From Reticulascus tulasneorum (lineage: Eukaryota > Ascomycota > Sordariomycetes > Glomerellales > Reticulascaceae), in NCBI GenBank assembly GCA_001557505.1, contig LSAX01000030.1:1-22589 (forward strand): a stretch of DNA of 22,589 nt, read 5' to 3'. Below, piece by piece: positions 13,146-22,589 of the stretch. The notes below the pieces were generated by a model. The model saw nothing but the letters and a program-made list of their open reading frames with translations. It did no database searches and had not been told where the DNA came from. The translations under genes and the position numbers were made by a program. Position 1 is the first letter of the stretch; each line of letters begins with the position of its first letter.

Positions 13146-13468
13146 AATTAAACTTTTTTTTTAATTGTCTAATAAATTGGGTAATTATTACCATAAAATA
13201 ATTGTTAATAATGCAAAAATATATTAATCTCTAGAAATATTAGTGATGGTTATGATCAAATATCTGACAATCAAAAACAAAATAAAAATAAGCTACTTTG
13301 TTTTTAAAATTATATATATATATTATAGTTTATATTTTACTAAATTATATACTTATTTGTACATTATACTAAAATTAATTATATTCTAATATATTTTTCT
13401 ATTAATCTGATTTAAGAATCTCAATAGTATACAAATAAGTATAAAATCTTTCCACAAATTAATATACC
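13146..13468. other. nad5-cob spacer
   Basis: This is AT-rich and non-coding. It holds a perfect 13-base inverted repeat, ATACTTATTTGTA at 13349-13361 and its reverse complement at 13430-13442, the latter 26 bases before the cob start. The arms are 68 bases apart and could form a large stem-loop in the cob leader. I see no other gene or tRNA. Confidence 0.7.
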
Positions 13469-14632
13469 ATGAGAATATTTAAAAGTCACCCTTTATTAAA
13501 GTTAGTTAATTCTTATCTAATAGATGCATCACAACCCAGTAATATAAGTTATCTTTGAAATTTTGGTTCTTTACTTGCAGTTTGTTTAGGTATACAAATT
13601 GTAACTGGAGTTACTTTAGCTATGCATTATAACCCTAATGTGTTAGAAGCATTTAATTCTATAGAACATATAATGCGGGATGTAAATAATGGATGATTAA
13701 TACGGTACCTTCATAGTAACACAGCTTCAGCTTTCTTTTTTCTAGTTTATTTACACATGGGAAGAGGTATTTATTATGGTTCATATAGAGCTCCAAGAAC
13801 ATTAGTTTGAGTTTTAGGTACAATAATATTTTTAGCTATGATAATAACAGGATTTTTAGGTTATGTTCTTCCATATGGTCAAATGTCATTATGAGGAGCA
13901 ACAGTTATTACTAATCTTATAAGTGCTGTACCTTGAATTGGTCAAGATATAGTTGAGTTTATATGAGGAGGTTTTTCTGTAAATAATGCAACGTTAAATA
14001 GATTTTTTGCTTTACATTTTGTATTGCCTTTTGTATTAGCTGCTTTAGTGCTAATGCATTTAATAGCTCTTCACGATGTTGCAGGATCAAGTAACCCTTT
14101 AGGTATATCAGGTAATTACGATAGATTACCTTTTGCTCCTTATTATTTATTTAAAGATTTAATTACAGTCTTTGCATTCATTTTCTTCTTAAGTATATTT
14201 GTCTTTTTTATGCCTAATGTTTTAGGAGATAGCGATAACTATATAATGGCTAACCCTATGCAAACACCTCCTGCTATAGTACCTGAGTGATATCTTTTAC
14301 CTTTTTATGCTATATTAAGATCTATACCAAATAAATTATTAGGAGTTATTGCTATGATTAGTTCTATACTAATTATATTGATTTTACCTGTCTCAGATTT
14401 AGGTAAAACAAAAGGTTTACAGTTTAGACCTTTAAGTAAAGCAATGTTCTGAGTATTTATTGCAAATTTCTTATTATTATTGCAATTAGGGGCTAAACAT
14501 GTTGAATCACCATTTATAGAATTAGGGCAAATTAGTACAGCTTTATATTTTAGTTATTTTGTTATTATAGTACCTGCAGTAAGTTTATATGAAAATGTTC
14601 TTATTAATCTAGTTAATTTAGAAAATAAGTAG
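13469..14632 (+). CDS. cob: Cytochrome b
   Basis: Cytochrome b is the core of complex III and carries both haems b and the two quinone sites in the inner membrane. The 387-residue reading frame is complete and intronless, from [10 protein letters not shown] to LVNLENK. The haem ligands are His82, His96, His183 and His197, exactly at the yeast positions, and PEWY of the Qo site is at 272-275. Residues Phe129, Gly137 and Gly143, where substitutions give resistance to Qo-site fungicides, are all the sensitive type. Tryptophan is mostly TGA. The ATG at 13469 matches the normal N-terminus. A short inverted repeat (TAGAAT/ATTCTA, 14630-14645) overlaps the TAG stop. Confidence 0.97.
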
Positions 14633-14736
14633 AATTTTTATTCTAGATATACTTGGGTATACTAACATTATTCTAATTTTATTTTTAATAAAAATATTCA
14701 AATAATTTTGTTTTAATTATTTTTTCAATAAAATAC

Positions 14737-14807
14737 AGATTATGAAGTAGATGGTCTGCACTTTGACTGCAAATCTTTAGTAAGAGGTTCGATTCCTCCA
14801 TAATCTT
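14737..14807 (+). tRNA. trnC: tRNA-Cys (GCA)
   Basis: The acceptor stem AGATTAT (14737-14743) pairs perfectly with ATAATCT (14800-14806). The T arm GAGG-TTCGATT-CCTC is standard. The anticodon loop CTGCAAA gives GCA, and the location between cob and cox1 is where trnC lies in this gene order. The anticodon stem is poor: only GA/TC next to the loop pair, followed by three T-T oppositions. An alternative reading with loop CTTTGAC would give anticodon TTG (Gln) but needs an abnormal D arm and variable region. I prefer Cys from gene order and loop sequence. Confidence 0.78.
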
Positions 14808-14869
14808 ATCTTTTACTGTTAAAATCTTTTTTAACTTTTATGGGACAATAGCTTTAGAAAAAAAGCAAG

Positions 14870-14884
14870 TCGTTTGACAAACGA
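14870..14884. repeat. Short GC-containing inverted repeat
   Basis: TCGTTTG and CAAACGA are separated by one base, in the spacer between trnC and orf224. The same sequence is in the left arm. Its role is unknown. Confidence 0.5.
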
Positions 14885-14901
14885 TTCAGGTCTCCATATC
14901 A

Positions 14902-14916
14902 CCTTTTTTAGGGTAA
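14902..14916 (+). repeat. 15-base motif upstream of orf224
   Basis: CCTTTTTTAGGGTAA occurs here, about 125 bases before orf224, and again at 19548-19562, where its last A is the A of the nad4 start codon. A shared leader or processing signal is possible, but nothing in the sequence proves it. Confidence 0.55.
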
Positions 14917-15040
14917 AAGATACAATTTATATATATATATCGTGAATAAAAAGAAAATACGTTTACATATACATATATCAATACTTATAAGTGGTTCCAC
15001 AACTCGATAGAGATAATATTTTTAATTTTAAATTTTTAAC

Positions 15041-15715
15041 ATGACAAACTTTTTTATTACAAACGAAATTTACATTACAACTATAGGATTAAAAGTCGAC
15101 AACTTCGACATAATGCCTATATTTATTTTATTATGCAGTATTATTATCATTCTTATTCAGAGTTTTATAGTATCCGTGTTAATTTGAATGACATTATTTG
15201 GTGGTTTATATCTTGTATCTTTAACTGATGAAGATGGTTATATTACTCGTGATGGTTGTTTAGCCAACCAAGTAACTGAGTCAAGAAGCGATAAAGAAGA
15301 AGATGATGAATTAATTCGTAAATTAATTAATCAACTAAATTCTGATTCGACTAGCCGTAGTCACAAAACTGTTTATTCACAAAATTGAGGTGAAAATATG
15401 TTAAGTTCAAAAGAAGTATACAGACTTGCGTGTGCCGCAAAATTAGCTATGAGTTCAGGGGATCCTCGAACTTTAGGCTGGTCTATTGAGTATAGACCTT
15501 TTAAGATTAGAAACCGTGGACTTGAGCCTAGGATATTTCCTTTAAGAAATAAAGAAAAACCTATTTATATTAGTAAAGATTTAGTTAATATAGCTAAAGA
15601 ATTTAAATTAAGTAGAGGAGCAGATATTTTTGGAACAGAAGCTTGAAGTAATGAAAGTGAATTAAAAAATAGAATTAACGATTTACAAACTCAATTAGGT
15701 AATTCTAGAAGATAA
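15041..15715 (+). CDS. Unrecognised 224-residue membrane-anchored ORF (orf224)
   Basis: This complete reading frame has three TGA codons (residues 49, 116 and 202) read as tryptophan. I do not recognise the product. Residues 1-22 are a short polar start. Residues about 25-60 are strongly hydrophobic, one long or two short membrane spans. DEDG follows at 63-66 and an acidic cluster (DKEEDDE) at 84-90. Residues 118-200 form a more complex, basic, soluble-looking part with GDPRTLGW (140-147) and YRPFKIRNRG (151-160). The end (about 203-220) is heptad-like and could form a coiled coil. It is not a standard respiratory gene, nor an intron endonuclease (no LAGLIDADG or GIY-YIG), and I see no plasmid polymerase motif. 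It sits between trnC and a tRNA-like repeat, 300 bases before cox1. Its more varied codon use suggests real constraint. Both arms are intact. Confidence 0.75.
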
Positions 15716-15742
15716 TTTTTTGTTTATATACAAGTTGGAAAT

Positions 15743-15765
15743 GAAATTAAATTTAATTTAATTTC
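15743..15765. repeat. Hairpin after orf224
   Basis: GAAATTAAAT pairs with ATTTAATTTC across a 3-base loop, a perfect 10-bp stem 28 bases after the orf224 stop and just before the tRNA-like element. It could act in 3' processing or may simply reflect AT-rich spacer sequence. Confidence 0.55.
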
Positions 15766-15768
15766 AAA

Positions 15769-15847
15769 AATTATGAATATAAAAGGTAAATATTCTTAAA
15801 TATTGTATTATCAATAATGAACATGAGGTTCGATTCCTCCATAATTA
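15769..15847 (+). pseudogene. tRNA-like element sharing both ends with trnC
   Basis: AATTATG at the start pairs with CATAATT near the end as an acceptor-like stem. The 21 bases at 15825-15845 are identical to trnC 14784-14804 (T arm plus acceptor), and ATTATGAA at 15770-15777 matches trnC 14739-14746. The middle is very AT-rich and does not give a normal D arm. A loop ATTATCA with a paired stem would give TAT (Ile), and CTTAAAT with a weak stem would give TAA (Leu), but neither gives a full cloverleaf. It is most likely a degenerate duplicate of trnC, less likely an unusual tRNA. Confidence 0.45.
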
Positions 15848-16015
15848 ATTTGATTATTCTCTAATTTAATTAGATTCCTAACTTTTAATACTAATTACTT
15901 TATTTACTTTTTATAATAATGATTATAAAAAAATAGAAGTAAAACATTCTTTGATTGTACAATACAATTAATAAATAAATACGTGAAAGAAAATCAAGAA
16001 AATAGGTATTTAGCT

Positions 16016-17647
<1,632 letters not shown>

Positions 17648-17970
17648 ATAATAATTGACCATATAGAAGATTTAAGAAGTATAATATTTAAAAATTATGT
17701 AACTTTTTTTTATGATTTATATAAAATACAATTAAATGTATTAATTGTAAATAAAATAAGGAGTGTAATGAGTCCCATAACGGAACCAAAAAGTAATTTT
17801 TCTTCATAAGACTAATTGTCTAAATATTAAATAAAAAAGAAAAATGATGGAAGGTTTATGAAAAAACAGGTAAAGAAAATTTAGAATATAGAGCTGAAAC
17901 AATGCTAACTAAATTAGAACAACTTGAAAATAGATTAGACGAAAAATCTGCTTATTATATAAAAATAATA
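17648..17970. other. cox1-trnR spacer with small ORFs
   Basis: There is no recognised gene. A short frame from the ATG at 17768 reads MSPITEPKSNFSS and stops. A second frame (17824-17991) has no ATG near its start but has protein-like composition. Together they may be remnants of an older ORF. The rest is AT-rich filler. Confidence 0.6.
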
Positions 17971-17991
17971 TTCTTATTAGCTCAAAGGTAG
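17824..17991 (+). CDS. Possible small ORF remnant overlapping trnR
   Basis: After a TAA at 17821-17823 this frame is open for 55 codons, beginning with ATA, and ends at a TAG inside the D arm of trnR. It reads as a charged, coiled-coil-like peptide (EKWWKVYEKTGKENLEYRAE, then LTKLEQLENRLDEKS), then a short hydrophobic end. One TGA is read as Trp. There is no ATG before codon 31 or so. It is identical in both arms. It may be the 3' remnant of a lost gene or chance; no function is assigned. Confidence 0.2.
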
Positions 17992-18041
17992 AGCAGAATA
18001 CTTCTAATATTCCGATTTTAGTTCGAATCTAGAATAAGAAA
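17971..18041 (+). tRNA. trnR: tRNA-Arg (UCU)
   Basis: This is a clear cloverleaf. The acceptor TTCTTAT pairs with ATAAGAA, D stem GCTC with GAGC, anticodon stem GAATA with TATTC around loop CTTCTAA (anticodon TCT), and T stem TTTAG with CTAGA with one G-T pair. The discriminator base is A. It reads AGA/AGG arginine codons, and AGA is the common arginine codon in the genes here. A trnR between cox1 and nad1 is expected in this gene order. Confidence 0.94.
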
Positions 18042-18059
18042 GTCTATTTTTATTTAATT

Positions 18060-18095
18060 ATTTTAGTTATTTAAAGTAAAATAAATAACTAAAAT
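18060..18095. repeat. 13-bp stem hairpin between trnR and nad1
   Basis: ATTTTAGTTATTT (18060-18072) pairs perfectly with AAATAACTAAAAT (18083-18095) across a 10-base loop. It follows trnR by 18 bases and could influence 3' processing of the tRNA or stability of the nad1 transcript. Confidence 0.65.
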
Positions 18096-18117
18096 AGGAT
18101 ATACTTAGTCATAAGAT

Positions 18118-18135
18118 AAAAAAAAATTTTTTTTT
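18118..18135. repeat. A9T9 tract
   Basis: Nine A followed by nine T, in the trnR-nad1 spacer. It has the same length in both arms (left copy about 4314-4331), which is notable because other runs differ between arms. Confidence 0.6.
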
Positions 18136-18271
18136 ATTACTTTAATTTAAAGTTTTGTATTTTTATTCAATAATTAAATAAACTCAAAAATGTAAAATTA
18201 TAGTTATTTGTTATTACTTGCTTTTATTATTAAGTAATTATAATATAAAAACCTTTATTTTTTTATAATTA

Positions 18272-19378
18272 ATGTTTTATGTATCTACTTTATTATCTAT
18301 ATTTGAAGTAATTTTATTAATGCTGCCCGCTTTATTAGCAGTCGCTTTTATAACAGTTGCTGAAAGAAAAACAATGGCAAGTATGCAAAGAAGATTAGGA
18401 CCTAACGCTGTAGGATATTATGGTTTATTACAAGCTTTTGCGGACGCATTAAAATTAATACTTAAAGAGTATGTAGCACCAACTCAATCAAATACTATAC
18501 TTTTTTTTTTAGGTCCTATAATAACTTTGGCTTTCGCATTGCTTGGGTATGGAGTAATACCTTATGGTCCTGGTTTAACTTTGAATGATTTAGAATTAGG
18601 TATATTATACATGTTAGCGGTTTCATCTATATCTACTTATGGTATACTATTAGCCGGATGAAGTGCTAACAGTAAATATGCTTTTTTAGGTTCTCTTAGA
18701 AGTACAGCTCAATTAATTAGTTATGAATTAGTCTTAAGTTCAGCTATACTATTAATAATTATGATTACAGGTAGTTTAAATTTAAATATAAATATACAAA
18801 CTCAAAAAGCAGTATGGCTTATATTACCTATATTCCCTATTTTCTTAATATTTTTTATAGGTTCTGTAGCGGAAACAAACAGAGCCCCATTTGATTTAGC
18901 TGAAGCGGAATCTGAATTAGTTAGTGGATTTATGACAGAGCACGCTGCAGTAATATTTGTGTTTTTTTTTTTAGCTGAATACGCCAGTATATTACTAATG
19001 TGTATATTAACTAGTATATTGTTTTTAGGTGGTTATTTATTAGATTTTAACTTAATGTATTGATTTAATTTAATAAATAATTTATGAGCTTATATGTTTG
19101 ATCTAAAATGAACAATATCTTCTGAATACTTTAATGTAAAAAATATATTTATTAGTTTTACTGAAAGTGGCCTATATTCTGGGCTAATTTTAGGATTAAA
19201 AAGTTCTATTTTTGTTTTTATTTTTATATGAGTAAGAGCTTCGTTTCCTAGAATACGTTTTGATCAATTAATGTCTTTTTGTTGAACAGTCTTATTACCG
19301 CTATTATTTGCTTTTATTATAATATTACCTTGTACTTTATATGCTTTTAATATATTTATTTTAAATATAGCTATATAA
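18272..19378 (+). CDS. nad1: NADH dehydrogenase subunit 1
   Basis: ND1 is the complex I membrane subunit at the junction with the peripheral arm, forming the ubiquinone entry channel. The 368-residue frame is complete and intronless. AERKTMASMQRRLGPN (30-45) and ETNRAPFDLAEAESE (201-215) are the family signatures, the second being the acidic loop near the quinone site. Trp130 and several later tryptophans are TGA. It starts at ATG 18272, matching the usual short N-terminus (MFYVSTLLSIFEV), and ends with TAA at 19376-19378. It is identical in both arms. It lies 230 bases after trnR and 183 bases before nad4. Confidence 0.96.
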
Positions 19379-19463
19379 AAATCTTTTTAACCTCTTGTTT
19401 ATATTATCATAATTTCCTATTATATGATGAAAATATATATTATAATATTTAAAAGTTATTTTT

Positions 19464-19483
19464 TAGATATAAATTTATATCTA
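19464..19483. repeat. 20-base perfect palindrome in the nad1-nad4 spacer
   Basis: TAGATATAAATTTATATCTA is its own reverse complement. It lies about 80 bases before nad4. It may form a hairpin in the nad4 leader; no protein-binding role can be inferred from sequence alone. Confidence 0.6.
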
Positions 19484-19547
19484 GTTTTTATCTTATTTTT
19501 CTAGAATAAAATTATTTATATATAAGATGACTTTTTTAAATAGTTAT

Positions 19548-19562
19548 CCTTTTTTAGGGTAA
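19548..19562 (+). repeat. 15-base motif overlapping the nad4 start
   Basis: CCTTTTTTAGGGTAA ends on the first base of the nad4 ATG and repeats the motif at 14902-14916. A short frame starting at ATG 19527 (MTFLNSYPFLG) stops inside it at TAA, ending at the nad4 start. It could act as a tiny leader ORF, though this may be chance. Confidence 0.5.
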
Positions 19563-21025
19563 TGTTATTATCTCTCTTACTTATTATACCTATACTAGGT
19601 ATATTTTTAATTTGTAGTGTCACCTCTTATGAAAAAGAAGCCCAAAATATTTTATTATATAAAAAAATAAGTTTAATAACTTCAAGTTTGAATTTAATTT
19701 TATCTTTTATAATATTTATTTTTTTTAATTCAAGTAGTAACCAATTCCAATTTGTACAAGAACATTATAATGTACAATTATTTGATATTTATTTAGGAAT
19801 AGACGGAATATCTGTATATTTTGTATTATTGACAACAATAATAATACCAATAGCTTTATTATCAAACTGAAATTCAATAAAAGAAAATGTGAAATTTTAT
19901 TTAGTAACTGTACTATTATTAGAAACATTGTTATTAGCTGTGTTTTTAGTATTAGATATACTTTTATTTTATATATTTTTTGAAAGTATACTTCCTCCTT
20001 TATTTTTATTAATAGGTTTATTTGGATCTGGTAATAAAGTAAGAGCAAGTTATTATTTTTTCTTATATACATTGTGAGGATCTTTATTTTTGCTATTATC
20101 TATTTTAGCTATGTTCTCAATAATGGGAACAACAGATTTTGATGCTTTATTTAAAACTAACTTTGATTATACTACACAGTTCTTTTTATTCACTGGTATT
20201 TTTATAGCATTTGCTGTAAAAACTCCTACAATATTTTTAAACAATTGATTATTAAAAGCTCATGTGGAATCGCCATTAGGTGGAAGTATTATACTTGCTG
20301 GTATTGTTTTAAAATTAAGTTTATATGGTATTTTTAGACTAATTTTACCCATATTACCTAAGGCCTCATTGGATTTTACATTTTTTATATATACTATAGG
20401 AGTTATTACTATAATATATGCAAGTTTTAGTACATTAAGAACTGTAGATGTTAAGGAATTAATTGCCTATAGCTCTGTATCTCATGCAGCAGTATATTTA
20501 ATAGGAGCATTTAGTAACACAATTCAAGGAATAGAAGGAAGTATAGTTTTAGGGTTAGCTCATGGATTTGTATCTAGTGGTTTATTTATATGCGCTGGAG
20601 GTATATTATACGACAGATCTGGGACTAGAATGATATACTCTTATAGAGGAATAGCTCAACTTATGCCTTTATTCTCTATACTTTTCTTTATATTATCTTT
20701 AGGAAATTGTGGGGCTCCTTTAACATTAAATTTTATAGGAGAATTTATGTCTCTTTACGGTATGGTAGAAAAATTACCAGTATTAGGTTTTTTTGGATGT
20801 ACCTCTATAATATTTTCGGCTGCGTATACTATATATATGTTTAATAGAATAACATTTGGAGGTTCATTTACTAAATTTTTTGAAGAAAATATATTTGACA
20901 CAAATAAAAGAGAATTTTTACTATTATTCGTATTAGTATTATTTACTGTTATATTAGGTATATATCCTTCTTTGATTTTAGATACTTTACATTATTCTGC
21001 CCTTAATTTAATATATAATTATTAG
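19562..21025 (+). CDS. nad4: NADH dehydrogenase subunit 4
   Basis: ND4 is an antiporter-like proton-pumping subunit in the membrane arm of complex I. This arm carries the complete 487-residue frame. It includes FESILPPLFLLIGLFGSG (early signature), KAHVESPLGGSIILAG, VDVKELIAYSSVSHAAVYLI and LGNCGAPLTLNFIGEF, the conserved antiporter core with its lysine and acidic residues. Trp codons are TGA. The start at 19562 gives the short hydrophobic N-terminus MLLSLLLIIPILGIF typical of the fungal protein. The extreme C-terminus differs between arms by one C in the run at 20999-21002, so the last six or so residues are uncertain. Confidence 0.95.
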
Positions 21026-21121
21026 ATTAAAGAACTTATGGATTTAGATTTTAGTTTTATATCTAACGTTAATACTATCATTATTTTGGAGTATTTAATA
21101 AAAAATTTTTTAATATAAATA

Positions 21122-21286
21122 ATGCCTCAATTAGTACCTTTTTATTTTGTAAATGAAATAGTTTTTGCTTTCGTTATAATTGTATCTCTTTTATATATAT
21201 TATCTAAATATATATTACCAAGAATAATTTTCTTATTTTTATCTCGTACTTTCATAAAAGAATTATGAGACGAATTCCGTAATTAA
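21122..21286 (+). CDS. atp8: ATP synthase subunit 8
   Basis: This is a 54-residue protein beginning MPQLVPFYFVNEIVFAF, the characteristic fungal Atp8 N-terminus, followed by one membrane span and the polar tail FIKELWDEFRN. Subunit 8 belongs to the peripheral stalk base of the ATP synthase and is needed for Fo assembly. It is slightly longer than yeast Atp8 (48 residues). It follows nad4 by 96 bases and precedes atp6 by 346 bases, as expected for co-transcribed nad4-atp8-atp6. The TGA in LWDEF is Trp. Confidence 0.94.
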
Positions 21287-21632
21287 TATTAAAGTTTAAT
21301 ATTTAGATATAACTTAAGAAAAATGTTCACATAATTATGTTAACTTAATTAAATAGCCTCAAACATTTATTGTCTTAAAATTTAATTTATACAATTAATA
21401 GATAAATTTTAAGAGGATAAAATACTTTAGGAGCAAAATTAAAGCACAAAAAACAGATTTGTATATTAAAAATACGAATTTTTTGTTATTAATATTACAT
21501 AAAAATATATCTCGTTTTGTCTTTTAATTGTTTTTAACTATTTTTAACAAAATTTTTTAAGTATTATTCAATTTGAATAATATGTAGGTAATTAGATATT
21601 TAAAGGCTTATAATTAGTACTTAGAGTATAAT
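21287..21632. other. atp8-atp6 spacer
   Basis: This is non-coding and AT-rich. CTTAAAATTTA (21374-21384) pairs with TAAATTTTAAG (21403-21413), an 11-bp stem with an 18-base loop. ATTATTCAA and TTGAATAAT form a near-perfect palindrome at 21563-21581, about 50 bases before atp6. No tRNA or ORF is seen. Confidence 0.65.
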
Positions 21633-22427
21633 ATGAATACTTTAAGTTTAGCTGGAAATTTTTACAAAGAAATATGTAGTCCTTTAGACCAATTTGAAAT
21701 AAGAGACTTATTAAGTCTAGATGCCCCCGTAATAAATAATTTACACATATCTATAACTAATATAGGATTATACTTAACATTAGGATTTATTTTTATATTA
21801 ATTATTAGTGGATTAAGTATTAATAATAATAAATTAGTAAGTAATAATTGATCTGTTAGTCAAGAATCTTTATATGCAACAATTCATAGTATAGTTGTAA
21901 ATCAAATAAATTCAAGAAGTGGTCAAATATATTTTCCTTTCATATACACTTTATTTATATTTATTTTAATGAATAATTTAATAGGAATGATTCCTTATAG
22001 CTTTGCATCTACAAGCCATTTTATATTAACTTTTGCTCTTAGTTTTACTATAGTATTAGGAGCAACTATTCTAGGATTTCAAAAACATGGTTTAGAATTC
22101 TTTTCTTTATTAGTTCCAGCTGGTTGTCCTTTAGGTTTATTACCTTTATTAGTTTTAATAGAGCTTATATCTTATCTTGCTCGTAATATTTCTCTTGGAT
22201 TAAGATTAGCTGCGAATATTCTTTCAGGTCATATGTTGTTAAATATATTAGCAGGATTTACATATAATATAATGTCTTCAGGTATAATTTATTTCTTTTT
22301 AGGTTTAGTTCCTTTAGCTTTTATTATAGCTTTCTCGGGATTAGAAATAGGAATAGCCTTTATACAAGCTCAAGTTTTTGTAGTTTTATCTTCTTCTTAT
22401 ATAAAAGATGGTTTAGACTTACATTAA
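21633..22427 (+). CDS. atp6: ATP synthase Fo subunit a
   Basis: Subunit a forms the two half-channels that carry protons to the c-ring. The complete 264-residue frame starts with MNTLSLAGNFYKEICSPLDQ. The SPLDQFEIRDLL segment near residue 17 marks the usual start of the mature protein, so the first 16 or so residues are probably a cleaved leader, by analogy with yeast and other fungi. The signature LARNISLGLRLAANILSGHM contains the essential arginine (residue 191). The C-terminus ends SSSYIKDGLDLH. One TGA (codon 73) is Trp. The left copy is broken by three one-base insertions, so this is the reference copy. Confidence 0.96.
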
Positions 22428-22589
22428 ATATAAAATTATCATTTGTTTTTTAAAAAATAAATTTAATTAAATATAATAAAAATTAGTGTTAAATGAAAGA
22501 TATTTTTAATAAAAATTGTAAAGTTATAAAATATATACTATATGTACCTAAAAATTACTCTAGCTCAAATTAAAGGTCTAAAGTAGAAA
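22428..22589. other. Spacer downstream of atp6, partly unpaired
   Basis: The first 18 bases are mirrored at the very start of the window. From 22446 on there is no partner. It is AT-rich with no ORF of note. In this gene order the small rRNA gene (rns) usually follows atp6, but I see no recognisable rns 5' sequence here, so the window probably ends before or at its very beginning. Confidence 0.6.

Noticed and set aside
15188..15646. Two separate ORFs of 66 and 82 residues between trnC and cox1
   Set aside because: They are in the same frame, separated only by TGA, which is tryptophan here. With upstream and downstream codons they form one 224-residue frame.
22428..22589. Start of the small rRNA gene (rns)
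   Set aside because: rns is expected next by gene order, but no conserved small-subunit 5' motif is visible in this tail.

Overview
The window is fungal mitochondrial DNA, almost certainly from a filamentous ascomycete (Pezizomycotina, Sordariomycete-like). It is very AT-rich. TGA is read as tryptophan throughout (genetic code 4), for example in the cob PEWY motif and the cox1 helices. The gene order nad5 - cob - trnC - cox1 - trnR(UCU) - nad1 - nad4 - atp8 - atp6 is the order I know from Hypocreales/Sordariomycete mitochondrial genomes. No introns or homing endonucleases are present in any of the genes seen.

The dominant feature is a near-perfect palindrome of about 22.4 kb that takes up almost the whole window. 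Bases 1-11221 (all genes on the minus strand) are the reverse complement of about 11225-22445 (the same genes on the plus strand). Left and right positions sum to 22446-22450, drifting by single bases at homopolymer-type indels. Only the last 144 bases (22446-22589) have no partner. The turn-around lies inside the 5' part of nad5 and holds two T18 runs about 40 bases apart. Around the turn the left arm has many small deletions, and the matching stretch of the right arm is unrecognisable.

This pattern fits a fold-back long read (template followed by complement) that was assembled as one contig. Real alternatives are a head-to-head inverted mtDNA dimer or a hairpin-ended linear mtDNA. The arms differ almost only by single-base length changes in short runs, which frameshift one copy while the other stays open, so they look like two readings of one 11.2-kb segment rather than two evolving copies.

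Right arm, best copy of most genes: nad5 (11300-13145, 5'-truncated and frameshifted), cob (13469-14632), trnC (14737-14807), an unrecognised 224-residue ORF (15041-15715), a tRNA-like element sharing both ends with trnC (15769-15847), intronless cox1 (16016-17647), a spacer with a small overlapping ORF, trnR (17971-18041), nad1 (18272-19378), nad4 (19562-21025), atp8 (21122-21286), atp6 (21633-22427), then spacer. The left arm mirrors this from atp6 (19-816) to nad5 (9303-11221), and its nad5 3' part is the cleaner copy.

The genes encode membrane subunits of oxidative phosphorylation: complex I (nad1, nad4, nad5), complex III (cob), complex IV (cox1) and ATP synthase Fo (atp6, atp8). The least conventional content is the 224-residue ORF between trnC and cox1, bracketed by trnC and a partial trnC-like repeat, as if that block had been inserted or duplicated there.
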